Shown here: piece after piece, positions 56,165 through 62,968 of the stretch
Position numbering within the stretch: position 1 is the stretch's first letter
Layout: each line of letters begins with the position of its first letter
DNA from: Dehalococcoidia bacterium
Lineage (GTDB): Bacteria; Chloroflexota; Dehalococcoidia; Bin125
Direction: 5' to 3'
NCBI GenBank assembly: GCA_022822855.1
Contig: JAJDYG010000005.1
Location: 1 to 64,000 of the forward strand
Length of the DNA stretch: 64,000 bases
The notes under the pieces: generated by a model
Database searches by the model: none
What the model was told of the DNA's origin: nothing
The model's input: only the letters and a program-made list of their open reading frames with translations
Made by a program: the position numbers and the translations under genes

Positions 56165-57844
56165 ATGTGCGCCATGACTTACCAGTACGACCTTGGTTCT
56201 TACAGCAGGCCGATCACGACGAGCTCGTCGGAGGCTCAGGTTTGGTTTGACCGGGGGTTGGCGTGGACGTACGGGTTTAATCATGATGAGGCGGTGTTTT
56301 GCTTTGAGCGGGCGGTTGAGGCGGACCCGGACTGCGCGATGGCGCACTGGGGCGTGGCGTATGCGATTGGGCCGAACTACAACAAGCCGTGGGAGGCGTT
56401 TGGGCGGTCGGAGACGGTTCATGCGCTTGGTCGGGCTTACGACTCGGCGAGGCGCGCGGCGGAGTTGGCGCGTGGGGGCTCTGCGGCTGAGCGGGACCTG
56501 ACGGCGGCTCTGCTGCGGCGGTATCCGTCGCGGGAGCCGATCGAGGACATGATGGTCTGGGTTGACGACTATACGGACGCGATGCGGGAGGTCTACGGGC
56601 GGCACTCGGACGACTCGGACGTGGCGTCGTTGTTTGCCGAGGCGATGATGAACCGGACTCCGTGGTCGCTGTGGGACCTGGCGACGGGGGCGCCGGCGAA
56701 GGGTGCGGACACGGTGGAGGCTCGGGAGGTGCTGGAGGGGGCGATGGCTCATTGCGAGCATTGCGGGGATGAGCCGCACGCCGGGTTGCTGCACATGTAC
56801 ATCCACTTGATGGAGATGTCGCCGTTTCCGCAGGAGGCGCTGGTCGCGGCGGACCGGCTGCGCGGTCTGGTCCCGGATTCGGGGCATCTGCAGCACATGG
56901 GGACGCACATTGATGTGCTGTGCGGGGACTATCTGAGTGTTGTGAACTGGAACGAGCGGGCGATCGAGGCGGACCGGCTGTTCGTGGAGGCTCGGGGTCC
57001 GTTCAACTTCTACACGATGTATCGGTGCCACAACTATCACTTCAAGATCTACGGTGCGATGTTCCTGGGTCAGTACGGTCCGGCGATTGAGACGGCGCGG
57101 GCGATGCAGGAGCAGATTCCGGAGGAGCTGCTGCGGATGGAATCGCCGAACATGGCGGACTGGCTGGAGTCGTTTGTACCGATCGAGCAGCATGTGATGG
57201 TTCGGTTTGGGAAATGGGAGGAGATCCTGGAGCAGCCGTTGCCCGAGGACCGAGAGTTGTATTGCGTGACCACGGCGACGATGCGTTATGCGCGGGCGGT
57301 GGCTCTGGCGACGCTGGGTCGGACGGAGGAGGCGGTGGCTGAGGCGGCGGAGTTTGATCGTGCGTATGAGCTTGTGCCGGAGAGTCGGTATCAGTTCAAC
57401 AATCCGAGTCGGGACATCCTGGCGATTGCGCAGGAGATGATGCGCGGGGAGGCTGCGTATCGGCAGGGGGCGTTTGACGACGCCTTTGCTCACCTGCGGC
57501 GGGCGGTGGAGCTGGATGACCACCTGCACTACGACGAGCCGTGGGGTTGGATGCAGCCGGTTCGTCATGCGCTGGGGGCGCTGCTGCTGGAGCAGGGCCG
57601 GGTTGAGGAGGCGCTGGAGGTGTACCGGGCGGACCTGGGGTATGACTCGTCGGTGAGCCGGCCTCGGCAGCACCTGGACAATGTGTGGAGCCTGGCGGGG
57701 TACGTGGAGTGCCTGGAGCGGAGCGGTCGGGATGAGCTGGCCGGGGTGGCGCGACAGCGGCTTGACCTGGCGCGGGCTCGGGCTGATGTGCCGGTTCAGT
57801 CGTCGTGCTTCTGCCGGCTCGATCTTGAGGAGTGCTGCGATTAG
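56165..57844 (+). CDS. TPR-repeat protein with a Cys-rich C terminus
   Basis: 559 residues built of helical TPR-like repeats (FNHDEAVFCFERAVEADPDC, GAFDDAFAHLRRAVELDDHL, EQGRVEEALEVYRADLGY). A central HMYIHLMEMSPFPQEALVAA segment is followed by several conserved His (QHMGTHIDVL), hinting at a metal site. The C terminus ends CFCRLDLEECCD, four Cys in about a dozen residues. No signal peptide. ATG at 56174 is an alternative start. It probably works in protein-protein contacts. Function unknown. Confidence 0.8.
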   Translation: MCAMTYQYDLGSYSRPITTSSSEAQVWFDRGLAWTYGFNHDEAVFCFERAVEADPDCAMAHWGVAYAIGPNYNKPWEAFGRSETVHALGRAYDSARRAAELARGGSAAERDLTAALLRRYPSREPIEDMMVWVDDYTDAMREVYGRHSDDSDVASLFAEAMMNRTPWSLWDLATGAPAKGADTVEAREVLEGAMAHCEHCGDEPHAGLLHMYIHLMEMSPFPQEALVAADRLRGLVPDSGHLQHMGTHIDVLCGDYLSVVNWNERAIEADRLFVEARGPFNFYTMYRCHNYHFKIYGAMFLGQYGPAIETARAMQEQIPEELLRMESPNMADWLESFVPIEQHVMVRFGKWEEILEQPLPEDRELYCVTTATMRYARAVALATLGRTEEAVAEAAEFDRAYELVPESRYQFNNPSRDILAIAQEMMRGEAAYRQGAFDDAFAHLRRAVELDDHLHYDEPWGWMQPVRHALGALLLEQGRVEEALEVYRADLGYDSSVSRPRQHLDNVWSLAGYVECLERSGRDELAGVARQRLDLARARADVPVQSSCFCRLDLEECCD

Positions 57845-57943
57845 CGGCGTCGGAGGTGGTCACCTGGGGTGACGGGCACGGCGGGGCTGAGGTCGGCTGG
57901 TCGCCAGAAAAAAAGAAAAAACGCGCTGGGTGAATCCCCAGGA

Positions 57944-58282
57944 TTACAAGGGTTCCTCGGGTTCCTCGGGCAGTTCTTGCTCCGCGCTACAGCGGTCCGG
58001 GCCGGCCCCCTCCGCCCCACATAGGTGTGGGACAGCTCCCATAAGGGGGGAGGTTCCAATAGCGCCAGGGCGGTCGTAGAGGTCGCGGAGCTTGTGCCGG
58101 GCGTACTCGTAAGGGTTGGCTTCCTGGAGCAACTGCTGGGCGAGGCGGGCTCGGGCGGTGCCGGGCATGAGTTCCCGGACGAGGCCCTTGAGGGCTCGCA
58201 GGCGGACGTAGCCGGGGTTGGACTCGGCGGCGAGTCGGCTGAGTCGGTCGATGTGGGCTCGGAAGTGGAATGGGTTGGGCAT
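57944..58282 (-). CDS. Paralogue of the small terminase-like protein
   Basis: 112 residues. Its helical core (LAAESNPGYVRLRALKGLVR) matches the gene before the large terminase at 32.6 kb. No terminase or other phage gene is nearby. The C-terminal ~45 residues are translated from a PAL-B-like repeat (57995-58045). It may be an orphan phage remnant. Confidence 0.45.
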   Translation of the reverse strand: MPNPFHFRAHIDRLSRLAAESNPGYVRLRALKGLVRELMPGTARARLAQQLLQEANPYEYARHKLRDLYDRPGAIGTSPLMGAVPHLCGAEGAGPDRCSAEQELPEEPEEPL

Positions 58283-58447
58283 GGTTGGCCTGCTTTCTGT
58301 GATCGTTTGTTCTATGGTAGGTGGAAGTGGGGGGCGTGGGGCGGGAGGGTCCGCTAAGGGGATGACAGAGGGGGGATCATGTGGGGGGACGGCTAGGCTC
58401 GTCACTCATCGCCTGCTGGTCGCTGGCAGCGGGGATTGCGTGCGATC

Positions 58448-58657
58448 CTAGTCGAACAGTGCTCGTGGGAGCCCCGACTGCGTGATGATTGACCTGAGCG
58501 TCTTCGGAGGGATGTCGCGATGCTGCGCCACCGAGACGTATCGGGTGATCCCGTCGACGACTCCTCGATATCTCCGATGACTGCCGCGCTGCCGGACCTG
58601 AACGAATCCCTCGCGCTCAAGGATCCGATTGACCTGACGTGCTGTGAGGACTCGCAC
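58448..58657 (-). CDS. hicA: HicA-type toxin, second module
   Basis: 69 residues from GTG at 58657: RVLTARQVNRILEREGFVQV, the catalytic GSHRRY His, VAQHRDIPPKTLRSIITQSG. Complete HicA mRNA interferase. It starts two bases after the hicB stop. Confidence 0.85.
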   Translation of the reverse strand: MRVLTARQVNRILEREGFVQVRQRGSHRRYRGVVDGITRYVSVAQHRDIPPKTLRSIITQSGLPRALFD

Positions 58658-58659
58658 GG

Positions 58660-58956
58660 TTAGCGCGCCGGCACGAAGGGAAGATCCACATTCACTTCAA
58701 TCTTGGTTGACTCGACCAGTGTCGAGTCTTCCAACGGGTCGTCATCCGGGATGTCGCTTGTGGCCGACATCTGACCGCTGACGCGGAAGTCGTACTCCTC
58801 GGGCGTGATGTCCTCGAGCGTGAGTTCGATGGCCTCGACGAGCATTGCTCTGGCTTCGTCGATCGTGTCGCCACAGCTCGCGACGACCAACTCCGGGCAG
58901 ACGGAGGAGTACCCGTCTGCTTCCTCGTAGATTTCTGCCGTGTAGCGGAGGGTCAT
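58660..58956 (-). CDS. hicB: HicB-type antitoxin, second module
   Basis: 98 residues: YTAEIYEEADGYSSVCPELV and SCGDTIDEARAMLVEAIELT form the HicB fold, close to the first HicB in the window (SECPELGVASQGDTIDEARA). The C-terminal part is acidic and differs between the two, suggesting different partners or operators. It directly precedes its hicA. Confidence 0.85.
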   Translation of the reverse strand: MTLRYTAEIYEEADGYSSVCPELVVASCGDTIDEARAMLVEAIELTLEDITPEEYDFRVSGQMSATSDIPDDDPLEDSTLVESTKIEVNVDLPFVPAR

Positions 58957-58982
58957 GGGGTTGCCTTTAGGGGGTCAGGATA

Positions 58983-59350
58983 TCAGGACGCGCTCTCGGG
59001 GATGACGGCTGCGGTGTCGCCCTGGGCGAGGGCTCGGTATTGATTGAGGACGAGGTGCTTGGTGAGGTAGTGGCCGAACTCTTTGCGCTCGTTCTTTTCG
59101 AGAACGGGGAACTGGTCGAGGATGTAGTCGGCGTCGTCCTCGGAGAGTCCGTAGAGGTGGAAGAAGAGGGCGTCGAGGCGAGCTCGGAGTTGTCGGCGCT
59201 CGGGCGGGTTCCAGATGAAGGGGTCGCCGTCATAGCCGAGGTCGCGGGCGAAGGGAGTGAGGTCGTAGGCGGTGTAGGTGAGGCGGAGGACGTGGTCTCG
59301 GACTAGCGGCTGAAACGGTTGCGCGATGCAGCCAAGTCGATACCTTTGGG
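58983..59350 (-). pseudogene. 3' remnant of an Eco57I-like restriction-modification methylase gene
   Basis: The open frame on the minus strand reads QPLVRDHVLRLTYTAYDLTP, then FARDLGYDGDPFIWNPPERR, LDALFFHLYGLSEDDADYIL and FPVLEKNERKEFGHYLTKHL, ending at TGA 58983-58985. This is the usual C terminus of large N6-adenine RM methylases of the Eco57I type. There is no start codon, and an in-frame stop lies just upstream (~59355), so only the last ~120 codons remain. Confidence 0.65.
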
Positions 59351-59380
59351 GTTCTCTTTAAGAAACCCGAAAGGACGATT

Positions 59381-59926
59381 ATGAGAACCCTCTTACCCTT
59401 GCTCGGCCTGCTGATAGCGATATCACTAGGGCTCCTAATCTTGTCGGCCCCTGTGGAGGCTGACGGCAACTGCGCCAGCCACTACCCCTACAAGGTCACG
59501 GATGGCCACTCTCGCAGTCACGACAGGGACAGGGATGGTGTGGGTTGTGAGGCGAATCCGCTCTGGCCTGGGACATCATCTAGCTCCACGGGATCTAGCT
59601 CGACTGGCTCCACTAGCTCTTTGTCTCGCAGTTACAACCGTGCCAACTGGGGCTACAACTCGAGCGTCGCTCGTGCGGCGCTGGGATGCTCCAGCACCGA
59701 GCATGTGGATCACATCGTCGCGCTCAGGGAAGCCTACGATTCAGGCGGCTCGACCTGGACATCGAGCCAAAAGAGACTGTTCGCCAATGACCAAGGCAAT
59801 ATGTGGTGTTTGGACGCCTCGCTCAATCGTTCGAAGTTGGATTACGACTCGGCTGAGTGGTCTGGTGGCACGTGCGAGCAACGCAAGGAGATCGCCAGGG
59901 TCACTGTCATTGTGAAGGCCCGTTAG
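59381..59926 (+). CDS. Secreted HNH-type nuclease with Excalibur-like motif
   Basis: 181 residues. Signal peptide MRTLLPLLGLLIAISLGLLI ending near VEADG. An Excalibur-type calcium motif (HDRDRDGVGCEANP) and a Ser/Thr/Gly linker follow. The GmrSD/DUF1524-like HNH domain has TEHVDHIVALREAYDSG and LFANDQGNMWCLDASLNRSK (His-Asp...Asn). It would cut extracellular nucleic acid. AAAGGA lies 6 bases before ATG. The frame continues after its TAG for another 108 codons. Confidence 0.78.
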   Translation: MRTLLPLLGLLIAISLGLLILSAPVEADGNCASHYPYKVTDGHSRSHDRDRDGVGCEANPLWPGTSSSSTGSSSTGSTSSLSRSYNRANWGYNSSVARAALGCSSTEHVDHIVALREAYDSGGSTWTSSQKRLFANDQGNMWCLDASLNRSKLDYDSAEWSGGTCEQRKEIARVTVIVKAR

Positions 59927-60253
59927 GCGCTGACCATCGATCCAGCTGAGCAGGTAGCCATCGACATTGCTCAAGCCGCGCGGTGCGCAGCAGTGAGTGG
60001 GGCGGCGAACTCTCAGGCTGCCACGACCCCGACCAATCCTCAAAGATCGCGGGAAGCGCAGGCTGAAGCCGAGTTCGCCCTTGAGGTCAGAGTCGCCGCC
60101 CAGCGCCTTGGTGACGGGCGCATCGAGTTCGCGATCCAGTACCGCCTGCCGGACGGAACCTGGAGCGAACGCATCCTGCCCTCCGCCCGAAAGATGTCCG
60201 CTTCGGGTGCCATGGGAAGGTGGCTCGTGAGTTCGCCGGTCACGATTCCGTGA
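59927..60253 (+). pseudogene. In-frame downstream extension of the nuclease ORF (amber-separated domain)
   Basis: The same frame as the nuclease continues directly after TAG 59924-59926 to TGA at 60253: LTIDPAEQVAIDIAQAARCA, then EFALEVRVAAQRLGDGRIEF and AIQYRLPDGTWSERILP. The last part resembles a β-rich domain common as a C-terminal module of secreted proteins. GTG at 59993 could start a separate 86-aa protein, but no ribosome binding site is seen. It is either the C terminus of the nuclease lost to a nonsense mutation or a distinct gene. Confidence 0.5.
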
Positions 60254-60324
60254 ACCGATGCCCCTAATGGAATGGCCAATGTGAGGTTTCGTCGTCAGGC
60301 TGGATCGATTCGCGGTACCAACAT

Positions 60325-60503
60325 CTAGCCGCCATGCCACGCAGGCTCAGCCTGTGCGGAGATCTCTTCGCCGGTTAGCAGGAATTCGGTCGCACCAGGC
60401 GAGGAGTCGCTAGTGTCGTGGATGAGGCTGGTTCTGATGGGCTGGTTCGAAGACGTCGGCGAGGCTGTCGTCTCGGCGGAGGGCCTAGTCTCGGACTGTG
60501 GCG
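60325..60503 (-). pseudogene. Partial duplicate of the L-2-hydroxyglutarate oxidase 3' end
   Basis: On the minus strand LIHDTSDSSPGATEFLLTGE..WHGG aligns with the C terminus of the oxidase at 61644 (LIHILNAPSPGATASLLIGE..WLGG). The DNA is also similar, e.g. GGCGGAGGGCCT and GAAGTCGTCGGCGAGG/GAAGACGTCGGCGAGG. Only about the last 55-60 codons are present. The rest of 60254-60556 holds no recognisable gene. Confidence 0.75.
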
Positions 60504-60556
60504 CCTCTCGAGCAAGGCGCCACGCGCGACGTAAACTGGGTGGTGAGGGAGGCGTC

Positions 60557-61117
60557 ATGGCCGATAGCGCTGTTCAGTCTGAGCGGGCCGATCCGCGAGC
60601 GCGGCTCGTGGATTTTGACGGCCTCGATTGGGATGAGTTTCCTCCGCTTGACGAGTGGACGGACGATCACTGGCGCGACGCCATCTTCGATAGTCCCGCG
60701 GTTATCCCGCCGGGCGAGCCGCATGCCGACTTCCGCCTGCTGCAGATTGACTTCCGCGAAATCGACCAGGAACGGTTTCCGCCGATCGGTCAGTGGTCGG
60801 ACACGGAGTATGACCGGGCCGTCCGAGAGACGCGCGAGGCTCGAGCCTCGCGTGATGGCGTGCTGCCTAAGCGAACCTTTCGGGACGAGTCAGTTGAGCT
60901 CAGTTCCATTCCGATCGACGAGCGGCTTGCGCTGATCGACTTTCAGCTGCTTTGTCTCGACCAATTCCCGCCGATCGGTGAGTGGCATGAGGAACATTGG
61001 TGGCAAGCGATGATGGCCACGTACCTGGAATGGATGCAGCATCGGATCGAAGACGGCGAGGAAGAACTGATCAGCCTCGATGAGGCGTTCGGGGGCACTC
61101 TGGCTCGTGCTGACTGA
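60557..61117 (+). CDS. Putative antitoxin with three internal repeats
   Basis: 186 residues, acidic. Three copies of a FPPLDEWTDDHW-type motif: FPPLDEWTDDHWRDAIF, FPPIGQWSDTEYDRAV and FPPIGEWHEEHWWQAMM. GGGAGG lies 5 bases before ATG. Its stop overlaps the start of a RelE-like toxin ORF (TGATG), the typical order for an antitoxin. No known antitoxin family recognised. The repeats suggest triplication of a toxin-binding segment. Confidence 0.55.
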   Translation: MADSAVQSERADPRARLVDFDGLDWDEFPPLDEWTDDHWRDAIFDSPAVIPPGEPHADFRLLQIDFREIDQERFPPIGQWSDTEYDRAVRETREARASRDGVLPKRTFRDESVELSSIPIDERLALIDFQLLCLDQFPPIGEWHEEHWWQAMMATYLEWMQHRIEDGEEELISLDEAFGGTLARAD

Positions 61118-61370
61118 TGCCCGAGTACCGGGTTGAACTGCCGCGGAGGTACCAGCGGCGGATCGCTCGCCTTCCCGACCACGTGCAACGCCGCATTCAG
61201 GCTCGGCTGGAAGCCTTGCAGGCGGGCCGAACGCCTCGTTCCTGAAGGCGCTGAAGAATCGGCCTGAGTTGTCAATCCGAGTCGGTGAGTATCGCGTGTT
61301 GGTGATCCGGGATGATGTCCGCCGTGTGTTCACGGTCACCGGCGTGGATCATCGAGGGCGCGTCTACTGA
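61117..61370 (+). pseudogene. RelE/ParE-family toxin, frameshifted
   Basis: The first frame reads MPEYRVELPRRYQRRIARLP and stops at TGA 61243-61245. The RelE sequence resumes in another frame as FLKALKNRPELSIRVGEYRV, LVIRDDVRRVFTVTGVDHRG, RVY and stop at 61368-61370. The whole RelE pattern (core, RVGEYRVLV, V.HR..VY) is present, but one indel near 61230-61240 separates the halves. The toxin is probably inactive. Confidence 0.72.
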
Positions 61371-61469
61371 CTCGGATGCGAGAGGCGGCATATGGCTCTC
61401 GACTCCTTGGAGCAGTGGCTGGGTGCGATCGTTGGCGGAGATGAGTGAGACCTGAGGATGGTGCGGGGT

Positions 61470-61640
61470 TGGGTGCTCTGGGCCCCGCGTCGGGGCGCGG
61501 GGCAACGGAGGGGTCTTTGAGGCGCACATGTCGTTGTCTGGCAACACGGCTGTTCACCTTTGCCAGGGAGGGGCACCTGGGGTGTGCAGGTCGGGGTTTC
61601 GGGAGGGAGCGGGTCCCCGCACGGAGGCGGGGACTGCGGA
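61470..61640. repeat. PAL-D and short palindromes, no gene
   Basis: CCCCGCGTCGGGGCGCGGGG at 61484 with GCTCTGGG before it, and a GTCCCCGCACGGAGGCGGGG palindrome near 61612. Nothing else is seen between the RelE remnant and the oxidase gene. Confidence 0.6.
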
Positions 61641-61643
61641 ATG

Positions 61644-62873
61644 TTACCCGCCGAGCCAGGTGGTGTTGGCGGTGGCGGCGATTTGTTCTCCGATGAGGAG
61701 GGATGCGGTGGCTCCGGGGCTGGGTGCGTTGAGGATGTGGATGAGGCGGTTCTGGTGGGCGATTTCGAAGTCGTCGGCGAGGGAGCCGTCGCGGCGGAGG
61801 GCCTGGGCTCGGACTCCGGCTCCTCCTCGGACGAGCTGATTGGGTTCGAGGTTGGGCATGAGGCGTTGGAGGGCGTTGACGAAGGCGGATTTGTTGGCGC
61901 TGCGCCAGACTTCTCCGAGGCCGGTTTGCCAGTGGTCGCGGGCGAGGCGGAGGAAGCCGGGCCAGGTGAGGGAGTCGGCGGCGTCGCGGATGTCGATGTC
62001 GCGCCAGCGGTAGCCTTCGCGCTTGAGGGCGAGGACGGCGTTGGGTCCGGCCTCGACGGTGCCGTCGAGTCGGCGGGTGAAGTGGACACCGAGGAAGGGG
62101 AAGGCGGGGTCGGGGACGGGATAGATGAGGTTGTTGAGCATGTGGCGGGCGGCGGGAACGAGGTCGTAGTACTCGCCGCGGAAGGGGACGATACGGAGGT
62201 CTCGGGCTTCGGGAGCGCCGGCGCGGCGGGCGATGCGGTCGGCCTGCAGTCCGGCGCAGTTGACGGCGTACTTCGCTCGGACGGTTCCGGTGGTGGTTGT
62301 GAGCCGGACGCCGTCGGGGTCGACTCGGACGGCGCCGACGCGGGACTTGAGGCGTACGGAGCCTCCGGCGGCTTCGAGGAGTTCGCGGTACTTTTCGCAG
62401 ACGCCTCGGTAGTCGGCGATGCCGGTTGAGGGGATGTGGAGGGCGGCGACGCCGGCGGCGTTGGGCTCGAACTCGCGGAGTTCGTCGGGTCCGAGTTCGC
62501 GGATGCCGGGGACGCCGTTGGCGTCGCCTCGGCGGTGGAGTTCTCGCATGCGTTCGAGTTCGGATTCGTGGGTGGCGACGACGACCTTGCCGCAGCGCTC
62601 GGCGCCGATGTCGTGCTCGTCGCAGAAGGCGTACATGCGCTCTGCGCCGGCGACGGCCATGCGCGCCTTGGCGGAGCCGGGTCGGTAGTAGAGGCCGGAG
62701 TGGATGACGCCGGAGTTGTTGCCGCTCTGGTGCCGTCCGACGCCGGATTCCTGCTCGAGGGCGATGACTCGGAGGCCGTCATGTTTCGTGGCGAGGGCCA
62801 TGGCGGTGGAGAGTCCGAGGATGCCGGCTCCGATGACGGCGACGTCGGCCATGTCGGTGGGGTGTTCAGGCAT
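61644..62873 (-). CDS. lhgO: L-2-hydroxyglutarate oxidase-like FAD protein
   Basis: 409 residues. The Rossmann FAD motif is VAVIGAGILGLSTAMALA. It continues with SGNNSGVIHSGLYYRPGSAK, the hallmark of LhgO, then GVHFTRRLDGTVEAGPNAVL and a C-terminal RGGAGVRAQALRRDG. LhgO oxidises L-2-hydroxyglutarate to 2-oxoglutarate, passing electrons to quinone. The length is normal for the family. A truncated duplicate of its 3' end lies 1.1 kb away. A start at MADVAV (7 residues on) is possible. Confidence 0.87.
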   Translation of the reverse strand: MPEHPTDMADVAVIGAGILGLSTAMALATKHDGLRVIALEQESGVGRHQSGNNSGVIHSGLYYRPGSAKARMAVAGAERMYAFCDEHDIGAERCGKVVVATHESELERMRELHRRGDANGVPGIRELGPDELREFEPNAAGVAALHIPSTGIADYRGVCEKYRELLEAAGGSVRLKSRVGAVRVDPDGVRLTTTTGTVRAKYAVNCAGLQADRIARRAGAPEARDLRIVPFRGEYYDLVPAARHMLNNLIYPVPDPAFPFLGVHFTRRLDGTVEAGPNAVLALKREGYRWRDIDIRDAADSLTWPGFLRLARDHWQTGLGEVWRSANKSAFVNALQRLMPNLEPNQLVRGGAGVRAQALRRDGSLADDFEIAHQNRLIHILNAPSPGATASLLIGEQIAATANTTWLGG

Positions 62874-62879
62874 GGGGAG

Positions 62880-62965
62880 CCCCCCTCTGCCTTCGGCATC
62901 TCCCCCCAGAGGGGGGAGAGCAGGGAAAAGGGGCGGCGTCCAACAGCAGAGGGGGGAAGCGCAGA
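62880..62965. repeat. PAL-B element between lhgO and selD
   Basis: CCCCCCTCTGCCTTCGGCAT and CTCCCCCCAGAGGGGGGAG at 62880-62920, followed by a second partial tail (GCAGAGGGGGGAAGC). It lies just after the selD stop on that strand. Confidence 0.85.
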
Positions 62966-62968
62966 GTC

